Shown: positions 1 through 9,100 of the stretch, piece after piece
Position numbering within the stretch: the stretch's first letter is position 1
Layout: each line of letters begins with the position of its first letter
From: an uncultured bacterium
GTDB lineage: Bacteria; Cyanobacteriota; Vampirovibrionia; Gastranaerophilales; Gastranaerophilaceae
Length of the DNA: 16,316 nt
NCBI GenBank assembly: GCA_902772945.1
Contig: CACYCU010000128.1
Location: forward strand, 1 to 16,316
Direction: 5' to 3'
The notes under the pieces: generated by a model
What the model was told of the DNA's origin: nothing
Databases searched by the model: none
The model's input: only the letters and a program-made list of their open reading frames with translations
Made by a program: the position numbers and the translations under genes

Positions 1-438
1 AAAAAAAAAAAAAAAAAAAAAAACATACAAGAAACAATAAACAAAAAAGATTCACTTGAATATCGTGATATCCAAAAAATTAAAGATTTTGACGAAAAAA
101 ACAGCAAATCATCAGCCGAACCAAACAACAGAATTGCTCAGGTCAGTGATGAAGACATTTTAGGTGCTATAAAAACATTGAGAAACGCAGGCATGACGGT
201 TAATGTTCAACCTGAAAATTCATATAATAATATGTATCAAGATCCTGAAATGGCACAATTAAGCATGATGCTGGGAAACAATAATAACAACAATGGCAAT
301 ATGATGAATATGCTCCCTTTTATGATGGCACAATCAGAACAAGGTAAAAATATTGATCCGAGACTTATGCAAGCTATGTTGATGAATTCAATGATGGCAG
401 ACTTTAGCTTTAACAATAACAACAATAACAGATATTAA
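1..438 (+). CDS. 3' part of an Asn/Met-rich hypothetical protein (5' end outside window)
   Basis: The frame is open from base 1 to the TAA at 436-438, giving 145 residues with no start needed inside the window, so this is the C-terminal part of a longer gene. Bases 1-23 are all A and encode seven Lys followed by Asn. A charged stretch follows, then a short folded-looking segment around bases 139-204 (VSDEDILGAIKTLRNAGMTV), which could be a small helical module. The last 80 residues are low complexity: Gln, Met and Asn dominate, with six-residue Asn runs around bases 280-297 and 409-429 and several Met pairs. There is no membrane segment or Cys. A TTG at 178 could act as an internal start, but the codons upstream are coherent, so I prefer the partial gene. 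I do not recognise the family. The next gene starts 5 bases after the stop, so the two are probably cotranscribed. Confidence 0.6.
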   Translation, partial: KKKKKKKNIQETINKKDSLEYRDIQKIKDFDEKNSKSSAEPNNRIAQVSDEDILGAIKTLRNAGMTVNVQPENSYNNMYQDPEMAQLSMMLGNNNNNNGNMMNMLPFMMAQSEQGKNIDPRLMQAMLMNSMMADFSFNNNNNNRY

Positions 439-443
439 TTTTT

Positions 444-1058
444 ATGATTTCAGAATACGAAAAAGCGAAACTAAATATGTTGACAGACCTAAAATTGGAA
501 TGTCAACATTTTTTCGAACAAAACGGTTATACGCTTGAATTTGGCTATTGTGAATTATTGAAAGACAACCTAAGTTCAGCCAAAAAAATTTTTGAAAGTA
601 TTAAAGATTCAGATACTCGTGCAAAATGGGCATTATTTATGATTTCAACGATAGAAGGAGATATCAAACAATACCCGACGTATTTTGAAATAAGAAATTT
701 TTTGGAAATTGATTTAAATATATTAATGAATCACTATAAGGGAAATTTTGTTGAAAATATAATAAGATATGCGGATTTTATGTACACAATAAATCCGGAA
801 GTTCACAAATTTATAGGAAGGGCTTTGTACAATAACGGTTATGAGCAGCAAGCCATGTTCTTTCTGGAAAGGGCTAAAAACTATTTTTACACAGATCCTG
901 AATTACACTATCAATTGGCATATATTTATTTCCTAAACGGAGAATACCACAAAGCACAAAAATCTCTTGAAGATTGCCTAAATATTCTACCTGAATATTT
1001 TCCGGCAAAAAATTTAATCTCAAAAATTTCTGAAATAATTAATTCAAATCCTCTATAA
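444..1058 (+). CDS. TPR-repeat protein, hypothetical
   Basis: This encodes 204 residues and has no signal peptide, so it is probably cytosolic. The C-terminal half contains two tetratricopeptide-like helical hairpins at about residues 119-152 and 153-186. The second (YQLAYIYFLNGEYHKAQKSL) keeps the usual small and aromatic positions of a TPR. The N-terminal half is helical but degenerate. TPRs are scaffolds for protein-protein contacts; no catalytic motif is visible and the partner is unknown. The gene starts 5 bases after the preceding stop and has no Shine-Dalgarno sequence, so translation may be coupled to the upstream gene. Its last 20 bases overlap the 3' end of the gene on the other strand. 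It shares the TPR theme with the genes at 1642 and 4444 but is not an obvious duplicate of either. Confidence 0.75.
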   Translation: MISEYEKAKLNMLTDLKLECQHFFEQNGYTLEFGYCELLKDNLSSAKKIFESIKDSDTRAKWALFMISTIEGDIKQYPTYFEIRNFLEIDLNILMNHYKGNFVENIIRYADFMYTINPEVHKFIGRALYNNGYEQQAMFFLERAKNYFYTDPELHYQLAYIYFLNGEYHKAQKSLEDCLNILPEYFPAKNLISKISEIINSNPL

Positions 1059-1581
1059 TTTTTCCGCCGGAACCCTTATCTATTTCCCTTTTTATAGGTT
1101 TACCGGTATTGTCAAACCAAGTTTTAACAGTTCCTCTGGTTTCAGATTTTTCAATTTGTTTTCCGGATTTGTCATACTTTATTTCTGTTTTTATATCTCC
1201 CGGTGAAAGAACTGTAGTTTCTTTCGATTTCATTCCTTCATCATAATATTCGTATTCTGTTTCATATTTTTTGGCAAGTGTATTGTGCTCATCATATAAA
1301 GAATTATACTCGTATACAATTTTTCCATATTCATCATATCTTCTGCCAATTTCAAGATTACGTCTTCTTATCCAATCCAAAATAAGTTTGTTAGAATGAC
1401 TATATGTTCTGCAAATTACAGTACAGTCAGGAGAAAGTTCATACACAGCAAGCCCGAGTTCACAAGGTTGTTCAATAACCTTTGTACCGTCAGGCTTTAT
1501 ATATTTTGGAGTCATTGGGTCTTTTTCTACTGTTTTTTTCAAAAAACCAAAAGACTTCATATTTTTTTTGAAATTCTCCAT
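1039..1581 (-). CDS. hypothetical protein with YD-like repeats
   Basis: This encodes 180 residues with no signal peptide or membrane helix. From about residue 80 to the end it consists of short degenerate units of the form Tyr/Phe-Asp-x-x-Gly-Lys followed by alternating charged and aromatic residues (YDEYGKIVYEY, YDKSGKQIEK, FDNTGKPIKRE). These resemble the beta-strand YD repeats of RHS or YwqK-like proteins, though far fewer and shorter than in a true RHS shell. The N-terminal 40 residues are basic. The function is unknown; an immunity or chaperone role is conceivable but nothing here proves it. There is no Shine-Dalgarno upstream of the ATG at 1581, while a TATTAT (1596-1591) lies 9 bases before it, so the leader would be very short. 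The gene overlaps the convergent TPR gene by 20 bases and is divergent from the gene at 1642. Confidence 0.6.
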   Translation of the reverse strand: MENFKKNMKSFGFLKKTVEKDPMTPKYIKPDGTKVIEQPCELGLAVYELSPDCTVICRTYSHSNKLILDWIRRRNLEIGRRYDEYGKIVYEYNSLYDEHNTLAKKYETEYEYYDEGMKSKETTVLSPGDIKTEIKYDKSGKQIEKSETRGTVKTWFDNTGKPIKREIDKGSGGKIIEDLN

Positions 1582-1629
1582 AAAATAAAGATAATATATT
1601 TAGTTGTTTATATCATCATATATTTGAAT

Positions 1630-1644
1630 TATAATATAGTTATG
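1630..1644 (+). promoter_or_regulatory. TATAAT box placed for a leaderless transcript
   Basis: A perfect TATAAT occupies 1630-1635 and the ATG of the exported TPR gene begins at 1642, six bases later, exactly where transcription would be expected to start. There is no Shine-Dalgarno sequence and no convincing -35 hexamer at 16-18 bases (the nearest, TTGTTT at 1604-1609, is 20 bases away). AT-rich DNA makes chance TATAAT matches fairly common, so this is a reasoned inference. Confidence 0.45.
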
Positions 1645-2526
1645 AAAAAATTTATTTTATTATGTTTAATATTTCCATGCCTGTTTGTATCAGCAAATGA
1701 ACTTACGGAAGATTATATGGATATTGCTACAAACTATTGTACATACGGCAAATACAACGACGCTATGAGCTACATAAACAGAATTTTGCAGCTTGAGCCG
1801 GATAATAGTGAAGTTAAAGAATTAAAAAATACTCTTTTGAGAGTTATGAACCCGAATATTGAATCCTATTTAACTTCAACTAATTCAAACTTAAATCAAG
1901 CTTTTTCTTTAAAAAAAGCCGGTAACAGAACAGGTCAAATTGAAATTTTATCAAGACAAAATGATTTTTGGTCAAATTATTTTCTTGCAGAATATTACAG
2001 AAATAACAATGATTATCAAAACGCAATTAAATATTACCAAAATTCAATCGGTTTAAAACCGAACTATTCTCAGAGCTATCTGGGATTAGGCAAAACATAC
2101 ATTGAAGCCAAAGATTATTTAAAAGCTATCGATACTTTGACAAAGTATCTTTCATATAATAAAAATTCAGATATTGCTTATGCTCTTCGGGCAGAAGCAA
2201 ATATGAATATGAATTATATTATAGAGGCTGAAGAAGATATAAAAAAAGCTCTTGATATTGAAGAAAATATCTCATATCTTTTGATAGAAGCTAAAATATT
2301 GTATTTTAAGGGCGCATACGATGATGCCAGACAAAAATTAAATCTTTTATCCAGAAATGTACAAACATCGGAAGTTTTCAAATACTTAGGTATGTGCGAT
2401 TATGCCCAAAACGATTATAAAAATGCATTGTTGAATTTTAATAAAGCAATCATCCTCTCTGATGAAGACAAACAATTAATTTCCACTTATAATAATCTTA
2501 AATCAATGCTGGATAATAACAGATGA
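1642..2526 (+). CDS. exported TPR-repeat protein
   Basis: This encodes 294 residues. I chose the ATG at 1642 because it begins a clean signal peptide (Met-Lys-Lys, hydrophobic core, cleavage likely after Ala18 in FVSA|NE). The frame is open further upstream, but that part is antisense to the neighbouring gene and unlikely to be coding. After the signal come five TPR-like units at roughly residues 23-56, 110-143, 144-177, 178-211 and 245-278; the second and third (for example YFLAEYYRNNNDYQNAIKYY) are the most canonical. The mature protein should be outside the cytoplasmic membrane, as a soluble or surface-associated scaffold. No lipobox or membrane anchor is seen. Its TGA overlaps the ATG at 2523, which makes it the first gene of a probable four-gene operon with a phosphoesterase, an MBL-fold hydrolase and another TPR protein. 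Confidence 0.8.
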   Translation: MKKFILLCLIFPCLFVSANELTEDYMDIATNYCTYGKYNDAMSYINRILQLEPDNSEVKELKNTLLRVMNPNIESYLTSTNSNLNQAFSLKKAGNRTGQIEILSRQNDFWSNYFLAEYYRNNNDYQNAIKYYQNSIGLKPNYSQSYLGLGKTYIEAKDYLKAIDTLTKYLSYNKNSDIAYALRAEANMNMNYIIEAEEDIKKALDIEENISYLLIEAKILYFKGAYDDARQKLNLLSRNVQTSEVFKYLGMCDYAQNDYKNALLNFNKAIILSDEDKQLISTYNNLKSMLDNNR

Positions 2527-2536
2527 GAAAACAAAA

Positions 2537-2543
2537 AAAGGAA
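2537..2543 (+). promoter_or_regulatory. Shine-Dalgarno site deciding the phosphoesterase start
   Basis: AAAGGAA at 2537-2543 lies 6 bases before the ATG at 2550. The alternative ATG at 2523 overlaps the previous stop codon and has no such site, so 2550 is the better start. It also leaves a more normal signal peptide. Confidence 0.55.
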
Positions 2544-2549
2544 TCATTT

Positions 2550-3491
2550 ATGACGGTAATGAAAAATTGGTCTATATCAATATTACTTGCCTGTGCAATG
2601 TTTTTTGGACTTCAATGTTACAGCACAACTTCAAGTTTAAAATTTGCACAAATTAGTGATGTTCATTTTTATACCGGTGAAAATAATACAACTTACAAAA
2701 TGATTGGACATTCTAAAGAACTTTTAGATGATGCTATTGAACAAGTTAATTTGATACCGAATTTGTCTTTTGTCATGTTTACAGGAGACCAAATTGACAA
2801 ACCTTTTGAAAAAGAACTGAGTGCATTTTTACCTCACACAGAAAATATAAAAGTTCCTTGGTATTTTACTTTTGGAAACCACGACACAATGTTTGGCGGC
2901 TATCTAAGCCCTTCTTTATACATTGAATTAGTAAACAAATATAACAAAAATTATACTTTTGAAAAAACATATTATTCATTTGTTCCCCAAAAAGGTTACA
3001 AAGCAATAGTTTTAGATACAATAATCAGAGATCGGTTAACTACAAACGGCAGAATTGGCGAAGAACAAATGAAATGGCTCGATAATGAAATTGCAAATTC
3101 TAAAAATGATATTATATTGATTTTTATGCATGTTCCGGTGATTGAACCATTTAACAGTCCAAATCACAGACTGCTGGATGCTGATGAAATGCAAAACGTT
3201 TTAAATAAATATAAAAATCCTATAGCTATTTTTCAAGGGCACTATCATGGCGCAAAAATTACTCAAAAAGACAATATTTTATACGTAAGCTGCCCTTCTA
3301 TGGTAACTTATCCAAACGCTTTCAGAATAATAACAATAAATAACTATCGAAGAAAAGTTGTAATAAACATCGAAAATAAAGAAACAAGATTAAAAAATAT
3401 ACAAAAACTTGCAAAACTTCTTTTGTTCACTCCAACAATCTACACAGGAGAAGAAAAAGACCAAAATGCAACAATAACAATAACTAAATGA
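2550..3491 (+). CDS. exported calcineurin-like metallophosphoesterase
   Basis: This encodes 313 residues from the ATG at 2550 (322 if the overlapping ATG at 2523 is used). It starts with an N-terminal signal peptide or anchor helix of about 25 residues; the Cys near its end is not in a proper lipobox. The catalytic domain shows all the standard metal-binding blocks: DVH (Asp37, His39), GDQ (Asp80), GNHD (Asn110, His111), His194 in MHVPV, and GHYH (His231, His233). The family uses a two-metal centre to hydrolyse phosphomonoesters or phosphodiesters, including cyclic nucleotides (CpdA-like), nucleotides and phospholipid head groups. The substrate cannot be read from sequence, but the signal peptide places the enzyme outside the cytoplasm. 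It lies between an exported TPR gene and an MBL-fold hydrolase, with near-overlapping junctions on both sides. Confidence 0.85.
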   Translation: MTVMKNWSISILLACAMFFGLQCYSTTSSLKFAQISDVHFYTGENNTTYKMIGHSKELLDDAIEQVNLIPNLSFVMFTGDQIDKPFEKELSAFLPHTENIKVPWYFTFGNHDTMFGGYLSPSLYIELVNKYNKNYTFEKTYYSFVPQKGYKAIVLDTIIRDRLTTNGRIGEEQMKWLDNEIANSKNDIILIFMHVPVIEPFNSPNHRLLDADEMQNVLNKYKNPIAIFQGHYHGAKITQKDNILYVSCPSMVTYPNAFRIITINNYRRKVVINIENKETRLKNIQKLAKLLLFTPTIYTGEEKDQNATITITK

Positions 3492-3494
3492 GGA
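3491..3494 (+). promoter_or_regulatory. Shine-Dalgarno site deciding the MBL-fold gene start
   Basis: AGGA at 3491-3494, beginning at the last base of the previous stop codon, is 5 bases before the ATG at 3500. The alternative ATG at 3488 overlaps that stop in ATGA fashion. I prefer 3500, which starts the protein directly ahead of its first conserved strand. Confidence 0.5.
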
Positions 3495-3499
3495 ATATT

Positions 3500-4423
3500 A
3501 TGGGTGAATTCAGTGTAAAATTCAGAGGTGTAAGAGGCAGTTATCCGATTGCGGACAGAGATTTTCTCCAATACGGCGGAAATACTTCATGCGTAGAAGT
3601 TAATGTCGGAGGACATTTGATAATTCTTGATGCCGGAACAGGTTTAATCAACGTAGGAAATGATTTACTAAAAAATTATATTTCGTCAGGACTAAAACCT
3701 TCAGACAGAAAACCCATAAATGCAACGATTTTATTATCACACATACATCAAGATCATTTGCACGGTTTTACATTTTTCAGACCTTTGCATATTCCTTCAT
3801 CTAATATAAATGTTTTTGGAAATGTAAATTATAGCGAGAATCTTTCTGATGAATTGGCTCAATTATTATTCGGAAAATCTTTTCCTTTAGATTTGGGTGA
3901 TATTGCAGGTAATTTAAATATTCAAGACTTGAATGAATCTGAAGGAATAATTTTAAGAGATACTCCTATAATAAAACGTATTGAATCTGAAAATGATTTA
4001 ATAGCTGAAAATGACGATGTTTTGATAACATATTACAGATCATATGCTCACCCGCAAGAAGGTGTTTTAATATTCAAAATAGAATATAAAGGCAAATCAC
4101 TTGTATATGCAACAGATAAAGAAAGTTATGAAGGCGGAGATAAAAAGCTTGCAAGTTTTGCACATAATTGCAATCTTTTAATCCACGATGCACAATATAC
4201 AACTGAAGATTATATGGATTTATACGCTCCAAAACAAGGTTTTGGGCATTCAACTTTTGATATGGCAGTAGAATGTAAAAAACAAGCAAACGCAGAAAAA
4301 TTGGTATTTTTCCACTATGATCCTAATTATGATGATGAAAAATTAAATTCTATAAAAGAAAAATACAAAGATGATAACAGTATTATGCTTGCATATGAAG
4401 GTTTAGAAATTGATTTGTTATAA
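3500..4423 (+). CDS. metallo-beta-lactamase-fold hydrolase (probable phosphodiesterase)
   Basis: This encodes 307 residues from 3500, with no signal peptide, so it is cytosolic. The N-terminal block (FRGVRGSYP, then YGGNTSCVEV, then LDAGTG) is typical of the Lactamase_B_2 branch that includes PhnP-like and cyclic-nucleotide phosphodiesterases. The metal motif HxHxDH is intact at residues 81-86 (HIHQDH). Further ligands are likely at His184 (AHPQEG), Asp206 (YATDKE) and His272 (FFHYDP), with His250 in GFGHST as a possible extra active-site residue. The family fold supports hydrolysis of a phosphodiester by two metals. It differs from antibiotic-cleaving lactamases, which are exported. The substrate is unknown. 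The gene follows the exported phosphoesterase with an 8-base gap and precedes a TPR gene by 20 bases, so coexpression is likely. Confidence 0.82.
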   Translation: MGEFSVKFRGVRGSYPIADRDFLQYGGNTSCVEVNVGGHLIILDAGTGLINVGNDLLKNYISSGLKPSDRKPINATILLSHIHQDHLHGFTFFRPLHIPSSNINVFGNVNYSENLSDELAQLLFGKSFPLDLGDIAGNLNIQDLNESEGIILRDTPIIKRIESENDLIAENDDVLITYYRSYAHPQEGVLIFKIEYKGKSLVYATDKESYEGGDKKLASFAHNCNLLIHDAQYTTEDYMDLYAPKQGFGHSTFDMAVECKKQANAEKLVFFHYDPNYDDEKLNSIKEKYKDDNSIMLAYEGLEIDLL

Positions 4424-4443
4424 GAAATAATTAAAATAAAAAT

Positions 4444-5004
4444 ATGAAAAAATTATTACTTTTATCTTTAATATTAATAAGTTTAATTACATCAGGTTAC
4501 AAAACATTGGATACCTTTGTTATTGATGCAACTAAAAATGCGTTTTTTCATAATAATTTAGGGATAACTTATCTTAAAGAACATTGCTATTATGCAGCCA
4601 TTCAGGAGTTTAAAATAGCAATAAGCTTAAACCCGAATACTCAAGCAACAGCTGTATATTACAGCAACATTGGGGATACTTATATGGAAATAGGATATCC
4701 CGACATGGCTCAACAACCTTATGAAGATGCTATAAAACAATACAGCTTAAATTTAAAATATTATCAAAATTTGGCGAAATGCTACAAGGCTTTGAACAAA
4801 ATCCCCGAAAAAATACAAGAATACAGCAACCCCGAAAATCCTTTAAATAAGGTTATGCTTGGTATTTTATATATTGAAAACGGAGATGCAAAAAGAGGTA
4901 CAATTATTCTGGATGAGTTTGTAAATTTGGAACCTGATTTATTAATTACTCCTGCGGTTAAACAATATATAAAAGAAACTGTTAAAAAAATGAATGAAAT
5001 TTAG
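4444..5004 (+). CDS. exported TPR-repeat protein, last gene of the operon
   Basis: This encodes 186 residues starting with Met-Lys-Lys and a hydrophobic core of about 14 residues, so it is exported or membrane-anchored; no lipobox Cys is present and the cleavage site is unclear. TPR units are visible at about residues 34-67, 71-104 and 105-120 onward, with a further degenerate one at 138-170. It is a smaller relative in style of the exported TPR protein at 1642 and may sit in the same complex, which would bracket the two hydrolases with scaffold proteins. There is no Shine-Dalgarno sequence in the 20-base gap upstream. Its stop codon overlaps the stop codon of the convergent nucleotidyltransferase gene by 4 bases (5001-5004). 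No role beyond protein binding can be assigned. Confidence 0.75.
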   Translation: MKKLLLLSLILISLITSGYKTLDTFVIDATKNAFFHNNLGITYLKEHCYYAAIQEFKIAISLNPNTQATAVYYSNIGDTYMEIGYPDMAQQPYEDAIKQYSLNLKYYQNLAKCYKALNKIPEKIQEYSNPENPLNKVMLGILYIENGDAKRGTIILDEFVNLEPDLLITPAVKQYIKETVKKMNEI

Positions 5005-6095
5005 ATTATACAATCTCTTATATAATCTATTTCATCCTGCTTATTTGCTTTTGGGTTTTTAAGTTTAAATTTTAAAATTTCATCAAATATTTTTTGATAT
5101 TTTGGTGATGGCATTATACCCAGATTTTTTAAATCCTCTCCGTTTGTTTCAACTTTTATTTGACACAAATCATCTAGATATCTCTTTGCGACATTTTCAT
5201 TCTTCATAATCGCGTACAGCAAAACAGACTCTACCCTTACATTTTCAAAAACTTTGTATATTTCAAAATCCGATTTTAAATCTGTTTGAGGAATATCATC
5301 AAGTATTTTTTGTTCAATTTTAGTCAAAGGAAGACGTGACAAATCTCTCAAAACACCCATATATACAAGCCATACGTATTCACAATTATATTTATTTATA
5401 AGTTTTTCAATATTAATTTTCGGTAATTCCACATCATTTGTAGTTATTAATTTGTATATTTTTTCATTAATAAATTTTTCAAATGCTTTTTGAGAATTTA
5501 AATTAAAAGTTTCAATCAGCTCTTTTTTAATTCTTTTGTAGCTCATATCATAATTAATATTCTCAAGATAGCTATCTTGAAGTTTTTTCGTATATTCATC
5601 CAGTTCAAATCCGAAACGAACCGCAAATTTTAATCCTCTGATAATTCTTGTCGGATCATCCGCAAAACTTTCATCATGCAAAATTCTTAATTTTTTATTT
5701 TTTAAATCGTCTAATCCACCGGTATAATCAATAATTTCTCCTGTTGTCACAGATTTTGCAAGAGCATTAATGGTAAAATCTCTTCGCATAACATCTTCTT
5801 TTAAAGAACACCCAATTTTTTCTATAACAGGCAAATGCCCCTTATGCGGATAGCTTTCAGAACGAGTGGAAGCAAAATCCACTTCCTTATCATCAATTTT
5901 TACTCTTACGGTTCCAAAATCAGGATTTTCCTGAATTACTTTTCCAAATTTTGAACAGTATTCAATCGCGTTGCCGACATAAGTTATATCAATATCAAAT
6001 GGAGTCTTGCCTAATAATTCATCTCTGACAATACCTCCGATAAAGAACAATTTATTCGAATTATCATTTATATTGATGATGTCCATACAAGGCAT
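5001..6095 (-). CDS. cca: CCA-adding enzyme / poly(A) polymerase family tRNA nucleotidyltransferase
   Basis: This encodes 364 residues of a class II nucleotidyltransferase. The catalytic head is complete: GGIVRDELLG at residues 20-29, the metal-binding DID at 34-36, and a third acidic residue in EVDF (Asp73). Next come RRDFTINAL (104-112), which selects ribose, and DDPTRIIRGLKFAVRFGF (147-163), which covers the template-like base-recognition region. These enzymes add or repair CCA at tRNA 3' ends in the cytosol; A-adding-only and poly(A) polymerase relatives share all these motifs, so the exact activity is not certain. No C-terminal HD domain is seen, and the length fits the short form. A second ATG at 6086 would remove three residues; a TAAAAT at 6099-6094 lies 7 bases before it. 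No Shine-Dalgarno is visible. The gene is divergent from the helicase gene, with a 38-base gap. Confidence 0.9.
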   Translation of the reverse strand: MPCMDIININDNSNKLFFIGGIVRDELLGKTPFDIDITYVGNAIEYCSKFGKVIQENPDFGTVRVKIDDKEVDFASTRSESYPHKGHLPVIEKIGCSLKEDVMRRDFTINALAKSVTTGEIIDYTGGLDDLKNKKLRILHDESFADDPTRIIRGLKFAVRFGFELDEYTKKLQDSYLENINYDMSYKRIKKELIETFNLNSQKAFEKFINEKIYKLITTNDVELPKINIEKLINKYNCEYVWLVYMGVLRDLSRLPLTKIEQKILDDIPQTDLKSDFEIYKVFENVRVESVLLYAIMKNENVAKRYLDDLCQIKVETNGEDLKNLGIMPSPKYQKIFDEILKFKLKNPKANKQDEIDYIRDCII

Positions 6096-6133
6096 TTTAG
6101 CGTAAAATTAAAGAAAATGGAATAGGAGTAATC

Positions 6134-9100
6134 ATGCTACAAGAAGCAACAAAAGCAATAAATTCAGCTTTTAACAACAGTTTTATAAAAAAATTGAGCC
6201 AATATCTTCACGATTGCGTAAGAGAAGAAGTTAAAAGCTCAACATTCAGAAACCTTAAAGGCGATAAAGATAACAAATGGATTTTTCTTCAAGGAGAAGA
6301 AAAGTTATTTTCTAACACAGAAGATTATCTGCCTCTTGAAGGAAGCGATCCAAAACTTACAGAATTAATGATTCAAAGTGAACTCGGACAAAAAGATAAA
6401 TATTTGATATACGGATATTTGTTTTTAGTTGGTAAAAGTTCCAAAACAAAAAGACATAATGAATTTTTGACACCTCTTTTGTACATGCCTTGTAAATTAG
6501 AAAGAAACGGAGTTAATATAAACTGCTTTAAGCAGGAAGAAATGTTATCCCTGAACACCGGAGCATTGGCTGCTCTTATGCGAAAAAATGACGACGATGA
6601 CGAAGTAGATTTACTGTTAGAGGGAATTTTAGATGTTGTTCCGGATCTTCCGATAACTCAGGAAAAACTGAATATTTTCTTAACAACTTTAAAATCTTTA
6701 GTTCCGGAAATTGAAATTGCACCTAATACTGATGAATTTAAAGAAGATGACAACATTACAAAATCAAAAGATTTTTATAAAGAAAAAATTGACGGTGAAA
6801 ACTTTGAAGAAATAATTGAAGAAGAAGAAGAAACAGAACAAGAAAAACAAAAAGTTAAATTAGAAAAAATTGCAGTAACATACCAAAGTGCAATTATCTT
6901 AACAAAACGCCCGTCAGTTACAGCAGGAGTTTTGCACGAACTTACACAAATTGCTGAAAAACCGTCAGGAATATATAGAGAAACAGCTCTTAGTATAATT
7001 AATGAAGAATACGCACAAAGTAAAGAAAAATCAGTCCCTGTAAAAGATTTAAATAAAATAACTGATTTTTATCCGATAACACCACTTTCATTGAGCGATA
7101 GTCAATTGCAAGTTATTAAAAATATTGATAACAGCAAATTTGTTGCAGTACAAGGTCCTCCGGGAACCGGAAAATCCCAAACAATCGTTAACTTGGTTTC
7201 GCACTTGGTCGCAAACGGCAAAACAGTTCTTGTAGCTTCAAGAATGGATAAGGCTGTAGACGTTGTTGCGGAAAGATTAAACGAACTTGGTGCAAGTCAT
7301 ATGGCACTCAGGGCAGGACGTTTAAACTATCAAAGACAATTGAGTGATGAATTAAATAACCTTATATCTGATAAAGGTCAACTTGATAACAATATTGAAG
7401 ATATCCTTCTTGTCGATACAAAAGATATGAAAGATCACCTTGATATTATAAAAAATCTTGAAACAAAAGCCGAAACTATAATAAAACTCGAAAAAGATTG
7501 GCATGACAAATTGCTTGAAGTTCAAGAGCAAGAAAAGGTTTTAGGCAAACGTGAATATATTAAAACAAGCTTGAAAAAAGGTGAAATAGACTTAATTTCA
7601 GGAATTATAAAAGTTCTTGAACATAATATAGAAAAAGCCGGATTTATTTCAAAGATTGCAAACTTTACAAGCTTAAGCCAATTGAAAAAAATCCTTAAAC
7701 TAAAAGAGTTTGACGTAACTTATGAAACATTAGGAAAATTAAAGCAGGAACTTGAATTTGCTAATATAGAATGGAGTTTGAGAAAAATTGAATCTGACAT
7801 TCAAAAAATCGGTAATCTTCACATGATTTCAGAGCAAATAAGAACTCTTAAACGCAAACAAAAAACACTTGCAACAAATATTCTAAAAAATAAACGCAGA
7901 ACAGCACTAAAAGAATTGCTCTGTGATGAAAATAAATGCAGAAGACTAAAAGTCCATGCTCGTTCTCTGGTTTCCAACAGAAAACGCCAACAATCCAATA
8001 TTCTTGAAGAAGAAGACTTTAAGCCGTTATTGGAGGCATTTCCATGCTGGTGCGTTACAACATATGCAGTGTCAGACAGCTTACCTCTAAAACCGGGACT
8101 ATTTGATGTTGCAATTATTGATGAAGCTTCACAATGCGATATTGCAAGTTGTTTCCCTATTGTATTCAGAGCAAAACGTGCGGTAATCGTAGGAGATGAC
8201 AAGCAGCTTCCGCATCTTTCATTCCTTGAAAAAGCAAAAGAACAATCTTTCTTGAGCCAATACGGAATTCCTGACAAATATCAACTGATTTGGAGATTCA
8301 GAACAAATTCAATGTTTGATTTGGCAGACTACTATTCAATGAATTCTGTTATGCTTGATGAACATTTTAGGAGTCTTCCGCCTATTATCAATTTTTCTAA
8401 CCATGAATTTTATAATGACAGAATTCGTGTGATGAGAAAAGATAAACCTAATGAAAAAGTATTGGAGCTTGTAGAAGTTTTGGACGGAAAAGTAGACTTT
8501 GATGCAACACGCAATTTACCTGAAATTGAAGCCTTAGTAAAAAGATTACATGAGATAATAATTGAAGATGAACGAAATAATCCTGACAATCCGGTATCAA
8601 TCGGAATAATTTCACCATTCAGAGCTCAGGTAGAACAATTGAAAGTATCTGTTTCCAAAGTTTTGTCAGATTATATGATTAAAAAACATCAAATCGAAAT
8701 TGGTACAGCACATACATTCCAAGGCGATGAACGAGATATAATGATGATTTCATGGGCAATTGCAGATAATAGTTTTACACAAAGTTTAATGTTTATGCAA
8801 AAACCTAACTTGTTTAACGTTGCAATAACGAGAGGAAGAAACAAAGTTATAAACTTTATTTCACGCAACCCAAGAGAGCTCCCTGAAGGACATTTCAGAA
8901 ATTATGTTTCATATATGCAAGAATACCAAAACAAATCTGAAGCAGTATTATCAGGCGAAATCGATGAAAATATTTATAAAAATTCACTTGAAAGAGAAAT
9001 TGCAGAAAAACTCAGAGAACTGGATCATAAAGTTTCTGCAGGTACGGATATTGCAGGATTGAGCGCAGATTTGCTTGTTGATGACAAATTTATTATAGAA

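Noticed and set aside
278..300. AAT/AAC repeats as a possible microsatellite or CRISPR-like array
   Set aside because: They encode the Asn runs of the first gene and have no spacer structure.
1396..1641. Upstream in-frame extension of the exported TPR gene
   Set aside because: It runs antisense to the gene at 1039-1581 and would bury a clear signal peptide starting at 1642.
7819..8277. 152-codon open frame on the - strand within the helicase gene
   Set aside because: It lies wholly opposite the helicase motifs, has no start signals and looks like a shadow of the coding strand.
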